In this document: one piece after another, positions 1-7,857 of the stretch
Position numbering within the stretch: the stretch's first letter is position 1
How the letters are laid out: the number at the start of each line of letters is the position of its first letter
DNA from: Candidatus Saccharimonadota bacterium
Lineage (GTDB): Bacteria; Patescibacteriota; Saccharimonadia; Saccharimonadales; Saccharimonadaceae
Direction: 5' to 3'
Assembly: GCA_017432425.1 (NCBI GenBank)
Contig: JAFRJE010000029.1
Span: 1-36,674, forward strand
Length of the DNA stretch: 36,674 nt
Notes under the pieces: model-generated
Told to the model about the DNA's origin: nothing
Databases searched by the model: none
Seen by the model: the letters and a program-made list of their open reading frames with translations, nothing else
Made by a program: the position numbers and the translations under genes

Positions 1-1874
1 ACTCGCCTCTGGAGTTTACTAACTTCCTCCATTTTAACCTTAAAAACTTCCGCCGCCGTCTTCGTATGAATATCAATTCCCGCGTTAAAATCTTCCGTCA
101 ACTTCTCGTCCCCCGACAGAACCGCCGCCAGCCGAAGTTCAAATTGCGCATAGTCCGCCGAAATCAGTACTTTCCCCTCTGGCGCAACAAACCCCTCGCG
201 AATCCGCCTCCCCTCCTCCGTCCGAATCGGAATATTCTGGAGATTCGGGTTAACCGACGACAATCTCCCCGTCGCCGTTACGTTCTGCGTAAATGTCGTG
301 TGAACTCTTCCCTCTTTATCCGCCAAATTCGGCAACGGAATAATATATGTATTCAACAGTTTCGCCGCCTCGCGATATTCGACTAAAACCGGAATAATCG
401 GATGTAAATCTTTTAATTTATCCAGTTCTTTCGCTCCCGTCGAAAAACCTCTCGTCGACTTTTTAATTCCTTTTGTCGGTAGCCCTAGTTTCTCAAACAG
501 AATCATACCCAGCTGGATTGGCGAGTTTATATTAAACTCAACTCCCGCTAGTAAATAAATTTTTTGTTCAATTTTATGAACTTCCTTTTCATATTCCGCC
601 CGTAATTCCTTAAAATACTCTCGAGAAATCAACATTCCCTGCTTCTCTACTCTATAAAGAACCGGAATTAGCGGCAAATCAAACTGTATAAAAATTTTAT
701 TCAATTCCTGATACTTCTTAAACTCATCTTGCTGTCGCCAATATTCTCGCCGAAGCTCCTCTCTGTCCTCGAATAAAGTCAGCTCTCGCTCTTCTTTCAC
801 TCTCTCTAACGGTTTCAGTAAAAACTTCCCCTGGGAAAGGTCATAAAACTTCGCCCCCTTTAAAATCTGCTCCGCGATTTCCTCGTCTCGGTGCATCAGC
901 CCCTTAACGTCCCAAGATACAATCACGTCCTCTGGCAATTCTCGTTTCTCTTCTTTCTGCTCTTCCGCCCCCTTCGCCATCTCAACTTCAAAATCGTCCT
1001 CCTCAAGCCACTTCCTAAACTTCCGCTCCAAACTCTTAAACTCCAATTTCCTTAGCGCATAAATTATTTGTTCAGGTTTTATCGTAAAATCCGGCAATTC
1101 CTCTAGCTTAACCGGCGCGTCCGTCATAATCTTCGCTAACTTATAAGACATCTCCGCCGACGCTTTCCCCTCCTCTAACTTCTTCCGCATACTCCCAGAA
1201 ATCTTCTCTATATTCTCATAAATCCCCTCAAGACTTCCAAACTCGTTTAATAACTTAACTGCCCCTTTCTCCCCAATCCCCGGAACTCCCGGAATATTAT
1301 CCGAATTGTCCCCCTTTAACGCTTTCAGGTCTAGAAACTGCTCTTTTTTTATTCCATACTTCTCCTCAACCGCCTTAACATCAATCTCCTCAATATTCGT
1401 AAACCCTTTCAAAACTCGATACATCTTCACATTTTCGTCAACCACCTGGAGCATATCCATATCCGACGAAATAATATACATCTGCCACCCTGAGCTGTCA
1501 GACGACGCTTGATATGCGAGCGTCCCAATCAAATCGTCTGCTTCATAATTATCGCACTCCACAAACCCCCATCCCAAACTCAAAACCAACTCCTTAAGAT
1601 ACGGAATTTGCGCATAAAAATCCTCCGGCGGCTTTACCCTCCCTGCCTTATATTCCGGATAAATCTCTGTCCGTTTAGCCGTCGAAGTCCCCGCCTTATC
1701 CCAGGCAACTACCACTTTCGTTGGCTTCAGCTTCCGAACAATCTCCATCGCGATTGCCGCAAACCCATATACTCCTCCCGTCGGAACTCCCTCGCTCGTA
1801 CTTAGCGCCCCCATCGCATAATATCCCCTATAAAAAACGCTCTTCCCGTCAATCACTACTAACGTCTTTTTCAT
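1..1874 (-). CDS. polA: DNA polymerase I, C-terminus beyond window
   Basis: The reading frame opens at ATG 1874-1872 and is still open at base 1, giving about 624 residues. The N-terminus is a 5'-3' exonuclease (FEN-like) domain, with VIDGKSVFYRGYYAM at the start, the acidic stretch YEADDLIGTLA near residue 110, and KGDNSDNIPGVPGIG near 190. Residues from about 310 to 400 hold only a shrunken stretch where the 3'-5' proofreading domain would be, and its DEDD acidic residues are not recognisable. The polymerase domain follows, with TGRLSSVNPNLQNIP and motif A as DYAQFELR; motifs B and C are off the window. The start codon overlaps the stop of the upstream glycosyltransferase gene (ATGA), so the two are probably translationally coupled. 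It would act in Okazaki fragment processing and repair, apparently without proofreading. Confidence 0.95.
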   Translation of the reverse strand, partial: MKKTLVVIDGKSVFYRGYYAMGALSTSEGVPTGGVYGFAAIAMEIVRKLKPTKVVVAWDKAGTSTAKRTEIYPEYKAGRVKPPEDFYAQIPYLKELVLSLGWGFVECDNYEADDLIGTLAYQASSDSSGWQMYIISSDMDMLQVVDENVKMYRVLKGFTNIEEIDVKAVEEKYGIKKEQFLDLKALKGDNSDNIPGVPGIGEKGAVKLLNEFGSLEGIYENIEKISGSMRKKLEEGKASAEMSYKLAKIMTDAPVKLEELPDFTIKPEQIIYALRKLEFKSLERKFRKWLEEDDFEVEMAKGAEEQKEEKRELPEDVIVSWDVKGLMHRDEEIAEQILKGAKFYDLSQGKFLLKPLERVKEERELTLFEDREELRREYWRQQDEFKKYQELNKIFIQFDLPLIPVLYRVEKQGMLISREYFKELRAEYEKEVHKIEQKIYLLAGVEFNINSPIQLGMILFEKLGLPTKGIKKSTRGFSTGAKELDKLKDLHPIIPVLVEYREAAKLLNTYIIPLPNLADKEGRVHTTFTQNVTATGRLSSVNPNLQNIPIRTEEGRRIREGFVAPEGKVLISADYAQFELRLAAVLSGDEKLTEDFNAGIDIHTKTAAEVFKVKMEEVSKLQRR

Positions 1875-3499
1875 TTCTTTACTACCTTTCTCGTCACATC
1901 AAATTTTTCCATATATTTCCCAATCATCAACCTCGTCTGGGAATAATACGCCGCCAAACTCGTATAAACTAACGCAATCACCGGCATCAAAATCCACTGC
2001 AACACCATCATCACTCCCTTAACTTTCTTATATTTTTTCGGCCTTTCCGGCAGCAACCTCAAACTCGTCAAAATTGTTACAAAAAGCCCAATCACCGCAA
2101 TCGTCTGTACGACCGAAACTACCCTCGGTAGGTTAAAAACCGCCATTCCTCTCGCCGTCAAATTCATGATCGCCGGTACCCACCCCCCAAACGCCACAAT
2201 CGGCGACATCATCGCCAGCGTAACGTGCCCGTCTAGAAGCCGTATAAACTTCGGAACTAACTCAACCAACGGAACCCCTCTGCGTTTTTTCTTATCAAAC
2301 AACCTTACCCCAACATACGCCACGTCGCTCGCTCCGTAGTCCCACCTCCTCAACTGAATAAATTGCGCCTTTAGCGTCTCAAGTAGCGTCTCCCCAATTA
2401 CCGCGTCTTGATAAATCGGAACTCGAATCGGTATAACCTCATAGTCCCCCCTAAAATAAAACAAACTTCTCCAATATTGATGCCCATCCTCGACAATCGT
2501 CCGTTTACTCCAATACCCCATTCCCTCTAATGCCTCTAGCGGTTGCGAATGACTCGCAAAATTTCGTAAATTATGCGGCCTCATTGTCGAAATCACGTTA
2601 TAAAACGAATTTGACATCGCAATTACCCTCATCGGCGCCGGCGCGTCCCAAATATTATTCGTAAACAAAGAAATCGGCTGATAACTAACTTTTTGTCGAT
2701 TTTCTCTCGTTATAAACTCATATAAAACATAATCTAAATACCCCTTGCTAACTCTGTTATCCGAATCAAGCGACGTTACAATTACGTTTTCCGATTTAAT
2801 TCCCTTTTTCCTAACATATTCGCTTAATTTTTCCGCCGCAAAACAAAGATTCGGGCCTTTCCCCTTTATTTCCCCCTTAACCCCGTCTGGATGCTCCGCA
2901 ATAATCAGTTTAGAAAAAGTTTCTTTATATTTCTTCTTAATCTCTTCCGCGTTTTTTCTCATTTCTTCCCCGCCACGCGCCTCATATCCAAACACAAAAA
3001 TAATCCGCTCGTTCGGAAAATCCGCTTCGCGAATCGCCTCAATACTCGGAATTAACGTCTCTAGCCCCTCGTTATACGCAACCATAATTATCGCGTGATA
3101 AACTTTTTCCGGATTTGGATATTTTCCCTTTTCCGCAACGCTAATTCTCTTTAAATTTTTTATATGCTCCTCAATTCCATACGCTTCCGACCTCGTTCCG
3201 CGTACCCGCTCGTACGCTTCGTGTGGCGTCGCCAAATCCTCAACTCGCTTTCGCCAATCAACTCGCTCCGCTTTTTTCATCGTCTCAAACCCCTGCCACG
3301 TCCTAAACGCGACCGCAATCGCCTTAACCAAAGTCGCAGAAATAATCAACAATAAATAAATCGCCGCTAGAATCGGCGTAAAATATGATAACAAAAACAA
3401 CAAAATTACCGCAAAATAGCTCAACGCCCCCGGCAAAATCTCAAAAAAACGATATAGCCCAGTTCGCTTCCCCAGCGGCAACTCAAGCTCTTTTTTCAT
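1871..3499 (-). CDS. membrane GT2 family glycosyltransferase
   Basis: A 542-residue processive-type glycosyltransferase family 2 protein. Two membrane segments lie at about residues 25-65. The GT-A catalytic domain follows, with the entry motif IIMVAYNEG near 140, the metal-binding DxD as SLDSDN near 245, the acceptor motif VEDGHQYWR near 335 and the QxxRW-like QLRRWDYG near 390. Three or four more membrane helices make up the C-terminus. Such proteins transfer sugars from nucleotide donors to lipid or polysaccharide at the membrane; the substrate cannot be told from sequence. It is the middle gene of a run: the membrane protein upstream ends 5 bases before this ATG, and polA overlaps its stop. 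Confidence 0.9.
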   Translation of the reverse strand: MKKELELPLGKRTGLYRFFEILPGALSYFAVILLFLLSYFTPILAAIYLLLIISATLVKAIAVAFRTWQGFETMKKAERVDWRKRVEDLATPHEAYERVRGTRSEAYGIEEHIKNLKRISVAEKGKYPNPEKVYHAIIMVAYNEGLETLIPSIEAIREADFPNERIIFVFGYEARGGEEMRKNAEEIKKKYKETFSKLIIAEHPDGVKGEIKGKGPNLCFAAEKLSEYVRKKGIKSENVIVTSLDSDNRVSKGYLDYVLYEFITRENRQKVSYQPISLFTNNIWDAPAPMRVIAMSNSFYNVISTMRPHNLRNFASHSQPLEALEGMGYWSKRTIVEDGHQYWRSLFYFRGDYEVIPIRVPIYQDAVIGETLLETLKAQFIQLRRWDYGASDVAYVGVRLFDKKKRRGVPLVELVPKFIRLLDGHVTLAMMSPIVAFGGWVPAIMNLTARGMAVFNLPRVVSVVQTIAVIGLFVTILTSLRLLPERPKKYKKVKGVMMVLQWILMPVIALVYTSLAAYYSQTRLMIGKYMEKFDVTRKVVKK

Positions 3500-3504
3500 T
3501 TTTT

Positions 3505-3909
3505 CTACCCTTCCCCAAGCAACCGTATCAAAACCACAAACGCCCCCAGAACCAACATCGCCGACAACAAAACAAACATTCTCGCGACCCCTTTTCCGCG
3601 TCGCTCATAAATCTGTACCGAAATTAAACTATGTAATAGCCCAAACACCACCGCCGCGACCGCAAACGCCATCAAATCAATCATTCCCCCCGAACGGTAC
3701 CCGCCCGAACTCCAAAGGCTAGAAATTTCCCCGCCCGCAAATTTCCCAATGTCCGAATACCCAACATAAGCCATACTCCCGACCCCCAAGGCTTTCACAA
3801 AAGCGAAGATAAACAGCGCCAACGCCAGCAAAAACAACAAAACCAAAAGCCCCAAAAACCCCCTGTCTTCCTGATAAATCTTCTTAAAGCTTTCGCCTAG
3901 ATTCTTCAT
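3505..3909 (-). CDS. small multi-pass membrane protein, unknown
   Basis: A 134-residue protein starting MKNLGESFKK. An upstream TTG start at 3939 is possible, but a TATAAT box lies between it and this ATG, so the inner start is favoured. Hydrophobic segments lie at about residues 20-40, 75-95 and 110-130, and a Gly/Ser-rich linker (SSGGYRSGG) sits between the first two. No family is recognised. It heads the run with the glycosyltransferase and polA and may work with the glycosyltransferase, but that is only a position argument. Confidence 0.75.
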   Translation of the reverse strand: MKNLGESFKKIYQEDRGFLGLLVLLFLLALALFIFAFVKALGVGSMAYVGYSDIGKFAGGEISSLWSSGGYRSGGMIDLMAFAVAAVVFGLLHSLISVQIYERRGKGVARMFVLLSAMLVLGAFVVLIRLLGEG

Positions 3910-3916
3910 AAACTCA

Positions 3917-3922
3917 ATTATA
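3917..3922 (-). promoter_or_regulatory. -10 box, leaderless start of membrane protein run
   Basis: TATAAT on the - strand ends 7 bases before the ATG at 3909, placing the transcript start at or within a base or two of the start codon. No Shine-Dalgarno sequence is present. Confidence 0.7.
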
Positions 3923-3927
3923 TCATA

Positions 3928-3956
3928 TTGCTTTAACAAGCAAAATATCCTATAAT
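3928..3956 (+). promoter_or_regulatory. tRNA-Thr/tRNA-Gly promoter
   Basis: TTGCTT at 3928-3933, a 17-base spacer and TATAAT at 3951-3956, 9 bases before the mature tRNA-Thr. It is divergent from the promoter at 3917-3922. Confidence 0.7.
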
Positions 3957-3965
3957 AAAGAGGTC

Positions 3966-4041
3966 GCCGATGTAGCTCAGCTGGTAGAGCAGCTCATTCG
4001 TAACGAGCAGGTCACAGGTTCGACCCCTGCCATCGGCTCCA
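3966..4041 (+). tRNA. tRNA-Thr(CGT)
   Basis: A cloverleaf with acceptor GCCGATG/CATCGGC, D-arm AGCTCAGCTGGTAGAGC, anticodon loop TTCGTAA (CGT, reads ACG), T-loop TTCGACC and an encoded CCA. The last anticodon-stem pair is A-C. Confidence 0.95.
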
Positions 4042-4071
4042 CATACGTCAATCTCTTCGTTAGGTAAAAGC

Positions 4072-4146
4072 GCGGGTATCGTATAACGGCTATTATGTAT
4101 CCTTCCCAAGGATGAGACGAGGGTCCGACTCCCTCTACCCGCACCA
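4072..4146 (+). tRNA. tRNA-Gly(CCC)
   Basis: Acceptor GCGGGTA/TACCCGC, anticodon stem TATCC/GGATG around loop TTCCCAA (CCC, reads GGG), T-loop TCCGACT and an encoded CCA. It lies 30 bases after tRNA-Thr and is probably cotranscribed with it. Confidence 0.95.
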
Positions 4147-4165
4147 ACATTTCACCCCCGAAACT

Positions 4166-5242
4166 TTACTCTTCTTCCCTCTTCAGGTCTATATATTCCT
4201 TAACTTTCCCCGCTTCCCGAACCGCCTTAACTTCTTTCTCAAATTCCTTAAACGGTATTTTCAACGAGACGTAGCTAACCTGCGTCTCGGTTTTTTCTAG
4301 AACCCTTAAATAATAATATCCGTCCCCGTTCGTCGACAAAAATCTCCCACTATTCGCCCCAACTTCTAACTCCGCCGCCTTTACCGCTCTTCCCCCATCA
4401 ACATTCTTCACATCAACCAACCCGTTCGTACTATCAATATCAACTTCCCCCTTAAGTTCCTCCGCGACTTTTCCATAATCTCCCCCGTTCTCCGCCAACT
4501 TTCGCTCAACTTCCGCCGCAATCTCGCGCGCATGGTCATCAACTTTTTCCTCGACCTTACTCTTAACCAACAAAAGATACAACATTCTCAAATATTCGTC
4601 TTTCGAATATCCAAAATTCGAGTTTAAAACTTTCAAAAAACTCTCCTCGCTTCGCTCAACTCCGCCAACTTTCCGGTGTTGGTCAAAAACTTTCTCGACT
4701 TCCTCGTCCGTTACCTCGACGCCCAACTCTCTCGCCAGCTTCATCGCATAAACATAATCTTCCGCCTGCTCTAGCGCCGTCCTCTTATATTCTAATTTCA
4801 TTGCCTCCTCGTCGTTCCCCTCGCCGTCCTCCCCCGCCGTCCCCGTTCGAATCGAAGAAATCTCGCCCGACTGTTGTTTAAAAACCGTCAAACTACTCCT
4901 TAAAATCATTAAATAATCAGAAAACCGTACCTTTTCCCCGTCAATCTCCGCGACCGAAACCGGAATAATTCGCGAAATTCGATACATCACGTCCCCTGTG
5001 TCTTGGAATCGGTACAACGCCAACCCCCCAATCACAACCAACAAAACCACCGCAACAACCCCAATCACAATCGTATTCACGACTAACCTATGTTTCGCAT
5101 ACTGAAGCGGATATTTAAACTTCCTCCCCCTCGCCAGTACTTCCTCGCGTCGCTCCTCGACTTTCTCTTTCTCCGTCTTTCTCTCCGCGACTTTTCTCGG
5201 CGCGCTAGTTTTTTTTGACTTGCCCCTAAGATTTAATTTCAT
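4166..5242 (-). CDS. membrane-anchored SurA-like chaperone/foldase
   Basis: A 358-residue protein with a basic, charged cytoplasmic N-terminus (about 1-55), one membrane helix (about 55-78, NTIVIGVVAVVLLVVIG) and a long extracytoplasmic part. That part resembles the SurA N-terminal chaperone domain: an opening VAEIDGEKVRFSDYL, then helices including LARELGVEVTDEEVEKVF and SKDEYLRMLYLLLVKSKVEEKV. The C-terminal part sits where a PpiC parvulin domain would be, but its signature is too degenerate to claim isomerase activity. It likely assists folding of exported proteins. No clear coupling to neighbours; it is convergent with the tRNA pair. Confidence 0.75.
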   Translation of the reverse strand: MKLNLRGKSKKTSAPRKVAERKTEKEKVEERREEVLARGRKFKYPLQYAKHRLVVNTIVIGVVAVVLLVVIGGLALYRFQDTGDVMYRISRIIPVSVAEIDGEKVRFSDYLMILRSSLTVFKQQSGEISSIRTGTAGEDGEGNDEEAMKLEYKRTALEQAEDYVYAMKLARELGVEVTDEEVEKVFDQHRKVGGVERSEESFLKVLNSNFGYSKDEYLRMLYLLLVKSKVEEKVDDHAREIAAEVERKLAENGGDYGKVAEELKGEVDIDSTNGLVDVKNVDGGRAVKAAELEVGANSGRFLSTNGDGYYYLRVLEKTETQVSYVSLKIPFKEFEKEVKAVREAGKVKEYIDLKREEE

Positions 5243-5248
5243 AACCTC

Positions 5249-5254
5249 ATTATA
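5249..5254 (-). promoter_or_regulatory. -10 box, leaderless start of SurA-like gene
   Basis: TATAAT on the - strand is separated from the ATG by exactly 6 bases (GAGGTT). A divergent TATAAT for tRNA-Arg lies 13 bases away. Confidence 0.75.
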
Positions 5255-5267
5255 CCATAAATCATGT

Positions 5268-5273
5268 TATAAT
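5268..5273 (+). promoter_or_regulatory. -10 box of tRNA-Arg(CCT)
   Basis: TATAAT 10 bases before the mature tRNA-Arg. No good -35 box was seen. Confidence 0.65.
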
Positions 5274-5283
5274 GTTAAAAAGC

Positions 5284-5360
5284 GGCCTGGTAGCTCAATT
5301 GGATAGAGCAGTTCCGTCCTAAGGAAAAGGTTGTGAGTTCGACTCTCGCCCAGGCTACCA
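5284..5360 (+). tRNA. tRNA-Arg(CCT)
   Basis: Acceptor GGCCTGG/CCAGGCT with a G1-U72 wobble, D-loop with A20 (GGATA, an arginine identity element), anticodon loop GTCCTAA (CCT, reads AGG), T-loop TTCGACT and an encoded CCA. Confidence 0.95.
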
Positions 5361-5376
5361 TTTAAACCTGAAAAAT

Positions 5377-5405
5377 CCCCCGATTCCTCGGGGGTTGTTT
5401 TAATA
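5377..5405 (+). terminator. terminator of tRNA-Arg(CCT)
   Basis: CCCCCGA-TTCC-TCGGGGG hairpin followed by TTGTTTT. On the other strand it lies just past the end of the small membrane protein gene and could also serve that gene. Confidence 0.85.
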
Positions 5406-5412
5406 TTCTATT

Positions 5413-5673
5413 TTATGCCTCTTCTCTGTTCTCCAGTTCCATCAACTCTTCCTCAACGCCTATTTTCGCCCCCACGATAAATACCAAAACGTAGAATATT
5501 CCCGCCATCACTCCGGAGCTAACCAAAAATTCCCGAAACTCGATTTTTCCGATCATCAGCCGAAACGTGACCGAAATCCAATAAATCGACGCAATCACGA
5601 ACGCTAAGCAGCACACCCCTCCCAACACGCATAGCACGTTCATCAGAATTTTCAGCATCTTCTCTCGCATCAT
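5413..5673 (-). CDS. small two-helix membrane protein, unknown
   Basis: An 86-residue protein with two hydrophobic segments (about 8-33 and 50-70) and an acidic C-terminus (EEELMELENREEA). The first helix carries three cysteines (VLCVLGGVCC). No family is recognised. It has a proper leader: AGGAGG lies just before the start, about 70 bases downstream of a consensus promoter. The second ATG, two codons later, is an equally possible start. Confidence 0.7.
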   Translation of the reverse strand: MMREKMLKILMNVLCVLGGVCCLAFVIASIYWISVTFRLMIGKIEFREFLVSSGVMAGIFYVLVFIVGAKIGVEEELMELENREEA

Positions 5674-5699
5674 CTCTTACCCCTCCTAAAGGCACAAAA

Positions 5700-5771
5700 T
5701 CAAAAAGTCCAGACCGGCTCAAAACACCAGTCCTATCCCCTTATTATACCAAATTTCTTAAGTTTTGTCAA
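5700..5771 (-). promoter_or_regulatory. consensus promoter and hairpin leader
   Basis: TTGACA (5766-5771), a 17-base spacer and TATAAT (5743-5748) on the - strand match the sigma-70 consensus exactly. The leader folds GACTGG/CCGGTC and is followed by a T-rich stretch, so it could act as a weak attenuator ahead of the 86-residue gene. Confidence 0.7.
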
Positions 5772-5792
5772 GGTAAATCTGAGCACAAAAAA

Positions 5793-5869
5793 TGGCGGAT
5801 CCGACGAGACTCGAACTCGCGACCTCTGCCGTGACAGGGCAGCGCTCTAACCAACTGAGCTACGAATCC
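5793..5869 (-). tRNA. tRNA-Asp(GTC)
   Basis: Acceptor GGATTCG/CGGATCC, anticodon stem CTGCC/GGCAG around loop CTGTCAC (GTC), T-loop TTCGAGT, discriminator G and an encoded CCA. Confidence 0.96.
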
Positions 5870-5883
5870 AACCCATATTAAAA

Positions 5884-5912
5884 ATTATATATTAGATTCC
5901 TTGTTTTATCAA
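5884..5912 (-). promoter_or_regulatory. tRNA-Asp promoter
   Basis: TTGATA (5907-5912), 17-base spacer, TATAAT (5884-5889) on the - strand. Confidence 0.75.
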
Positions 5913-5924
5913 GCCCTCTAACGA

Positions 5925-6020
5925 ACAAATAGTGCCCCGAAGAGCACTAATAGCCGCTCTTGAGTCGGCGCCGGTAAACGACGCTTACTAAAAAGAAAGC
6001 TCATCAAGAGGCTTACGCCA
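5925..6020 (-). ncRNA. structured small RNA candidate
   Basis: About 95 bases between a strong promoter and a terminator-like hairpin, with no open frame. From the 5' end on the - strand it holds a GGC-GUAA-GCC hairpin, CUCUUGA pairing at long range with UCAAGAG (6004-6010 with 5957-5963), an inner hairpin GCGUCG-UUUAC-CGGCGC (5968-5984), and a final AGUGCUC-UUCG-GGGCACU hairpin (5931-5948) with a UUCG tetraloop. I do not recognise it as SRP RNA, 6S RNA, RNase P RNA, tmRNA or a known riboswitch. The next gene downstream is tRNA-Asp, which has its own promoter, so this is more likely a free-standing RNA than a leader. Confidence 0.6.
5931..5948 (-). terminator. 3' hairpin of the small RNA
   Basis: A seven-pair stem closed by a UUCG tetraloop, followed by AUUUGUU. 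The U-tract is weak, so termination is likely but not certain. Confidence 0.5.
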
Positions 6021-6025
6021 ACCTA

Positions 6026-6055
6026 ATTATACCAAAGAAACCGCTAATCTGTCAA
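6026..6055 (-). promoter_or_regulatory. promoter of the small RNA
   Basis: TTGACA (6050-6055), 18-base spacer, TATAAT (6026-6031) on the - strand. The -35 box overlaps the last codons of the DUF3800 gene. Confidence 0.75.
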
Positions 6056-6702
6056 TTTTCCTCAGGGAAACCGCCCCTGGGAAACTCATCAAAATCAATC
6101 ACTCTCGTTTTCAGAATGTTGAAAAAATGGTCTAGTTTATTGTTATAAGATTGGTAAGTCGCCCCCGCAACCATATCAGCCGCTTGTAATAAAAAGTTCG
6201 TCTTCGAATCCGCCTGATTAACTACAATCTGTTTCCGAACCAAATTCGCTAAAGTAAACGCATTCGATTTAATATAGTCAGTCAGCGAGTTCATCGACTT
6301 TACCGTCGTCGACCTCTGGTCAAAAATAATCATAAAATCATCATTATATTTCTTAAAAAATTGTTCACAAAGCAACCACGCAAAATAATTATAGACCAGA
6401 TTCTTCGACTTCCCCTCGTTAAGCAACATCACTTCCGGCTTATAAGCAACAAAATAATACAAATCAACGTCCGCCCGCCGAACAATTTTATTTAAAATCC
6501 TCTGTCGCGAAACGAACCCTAGCCGACTAAACTTAATTTCGTTTTTCTTTTCTTTGCTCCCCGCGACGATTAGTTGTTCTTTCCTTATTACTCTCTTAAC
6601 GCGATTTCTTCCCTTTTCCGTATCAAACACTACCGCCGACAGAACAAAATACTCCCCACTCTTTCCCAAATTCCCAGATTCGTCGATATAAACGTAAATC
6701 AT
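6052..6702 (-). CDS. DUF3800 family protein
   Basis: A 216-residue protein beginning MIYVYIDESGNLGKSGEYF, the acidic N-terminal signature of DUF3800. Later conserved-type segments are MIIFDQRS near 145 and QAADMVAG near 180; the spaced acidic residues suggest an RNase H-like metal-binding fold. Members are widespread, often near mobile or defence genes, and their biochemical role is not settled. A TAGAAT box six bases before the ATG suggests a leaderless message; the same bases include GAGGA, which could act as a ribosome site if transcription began earlier. Confidence 0.8.
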   Translation of the reverse strand: MIYVYIDESGNLGKSGEYFVLSAVVFDTEKGRNRVKRVIRKEQLIVAGSKEKKNEIKFSRLGFVSRQRILNKIVRRADVDLYYFVAYKPEVMLLNEGKSKNLVYNYFAWLLCEQFFKKYNDDFMIIFDQRSTTVKSMNSLTDYIKSNAFTLANLVRKQIVVNQADSKTNFLLQAADMVAGATYQSYNNKLDHFFNILKTRVIDFDEFPRGGFPEEN

Positions 6703-6708
6703 TCCTCT

Positions 6709-6714
6709 ATTCTA
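6709..6714 (-). promoter_or_regulatory. -10 box, leaderless start of DUF3800 gene
   Basis: TAGAAT on the - strand, 6 bases before the ATG. Confidence 0.55.
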
Positions 6715-6737
6715 ACACATCGGGGAAGCTACGTACT

Positions 6738-7253
6738 CTATCTAGTATATTTTTCGTTCAAATCCTCGTAATCATACAATTCGTCGTCATCAAACCAGAG
6801 TCTAATCTCCCTTTTCGCTTCCTCTGGGCTTCCCGACGCGTGGATTAAGTTCGGAACTCCAATCCCCTTAGCGTCCGAATAACCAAACGACATGTGCGAA
6901 TAATCTCCGCGAATCGTCCCCATTTCCGCGCTCTTCGGCTCGGTCGGTCCAACAATCTTTCTAACTAACGGAACTGCCTCAACCCCCTCTAGGACAATCG
7001 CAATGACCGGTCCCGTCATCATATACGCTACGTTATAATGGAACGCCTGCTCTCCCCTCCTCGTAATCATCTGACCAATATCCTCGTAGTGTGCGCGATA
7101 ATGGTCTTCGCTCGGTTTAACCATCTTCATTCCAACGATTTTCAAACCTACTCGCTCAAATCTCGTCAAAATCTCCCCAACCAGCCCTCGCTGAACCGCG
7201 TCCGGCTTACAAACCACTAAACTTCTCTGGATAAGGTCTTTTTCTTTTCCCAT
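6738..7253 (-). CDS. ndk: nucleoside diphosphate kinase
   Basis: A 171-residue NDK that transfers the gamma phosphate of NTPs to NDPs through a phosphohistidine. The opening QRSLVVCKPDAVQRGLVGEI and the active-site segment NLIHASGSPEEA (His near 138) are diagnostic, and RGDYSHMSFGYSD precedes the active site. It is longer than the usual 140-150 residues, with additions such as the YSDAKGIGVP stretch before the active site and an acidic tail (DDDELYDYEDLNEKY). It is led by TATAAT at 7274-7279 and an AGGAG ribosome site, so unlike many neighbours it has a leader of about 14 bases. Confidence 0.96.
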   Translation of the reverse strand: MGKEKDLIQRSLVVCKPDAVQRGLVGEILTRFERVGLKIVGMKMVKPSEDHYRAHYEDIGQMITRRGEQAFHYNVAYMMTGPVIAIVLEGVEAVPLVRKIVGPTEPKSAEMGTIRGDYSHMSFGYSDAKGIGVPNLIHASGSPEEAKREIRLWFDDDELYDYEDLNEKYTR

Positions 7254-7273
7254 AATAATCTCCTTTTCCGAAT

Positions 7274-7279
7274 ATTATA
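7274..7279 (-). promoter_or_regulatory. -10 box of ndk
   Basis: TATAAT on the - strand, 20 bases before the ATG, with AGGAG in between: a leadered message. Confidence 0.65.
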
Positions 7280-7281
7280 CC

Positions 7282-7857
7282 CTAAAATTCTATTTCTTTC
7301 AAAATTTCTTCTATTTTTTCGTGCATCTCTCCGACGCTTCCGTCGTTCAAAATATAATAATCCGCCGCCGCAATCGGTCCCCCTTTCTCTAAGTTCTCAA
7401 TCTCGCTCCTGTCCCGTTCAATAATCTCCACCCGATTAAACGGTCTTTCCGGTCGCGCCGCAACCCGTTTATATCTTAACTTTTTCGGAACAACAACCGC
7501 CACAAACGTCAACTCCCCCGGATAATGTTGCTTTAAGGTCTTATATTCCGTATAAGAATAAACCCCGTCAAGCACAATTCGCCTCTGTCCTGCATCTATC
7601 AAATCATCTGTCTCTTTTATAACTTGGCGAACAACCCAATCTTTCCCCTCTTTCTCCCGAATTTCCTCCCGAAACCTCTTCTCGCTCTCCCCGTCCGGCG
7701 TTCGCTCAATCCCCCTCCTCTCCATCTCTTTATAAATCATTCCCCCAAAATAAACTTTTGGTATTCCTTTCTCTGTCAAATAATCAACCACAACCGACTT
7801 TCCACTCCCGCTCATTCCAACAATCGCCAAAATCTTTACCGGCTTATTTTCTTTCAT
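7282..7857 (-). CDS. P-loop NMP-kinase-like protein (UPF0200/dephospho-CoA kinase-like)
   Basis: A 191-residue P-loop protein with Walker A GMSGSGKS at residues 14-21, a lid-like region rich in Arg/Lys/Glu (RFREEIREKEGKDW), the strand RIVLDGVYSYTEY near 97 where the second nucleotide site acid would be, and ARPERPFNRVEIIERD as the adenine/lid segment. It fits the UPF0200 and dephospho-CoA kinase-like kinases. The substrate is unknown; it is not a canonical CoaE by eye. Its start overlaps the end of the lipid kinase gene by 14 bases, so the two are probably cotranslated. Confidence 0.75.
   Translation of the reverse strand: MKENKPVKILAIVGMSGSGKSVVVDYLTEKGIPKVYFGGMIYKEMERRGIERTPDGESEKRFREEIREKEGKDWVVRQVIKETDDLIDAGQRRIVLDGVYSYTEYKTLKQHYPGELTFVAVVVPKKLRYKRVAARPERPFNRVEIIERDRSEIENLEKGGPIAAADYYILNDGSVGEMHEKIEEILKEIEF

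Noticed and set aside
1306-1972. Several + strand frames over polA
   Set aside because: Shadows of the polA reading frame, which continues off the window edge.
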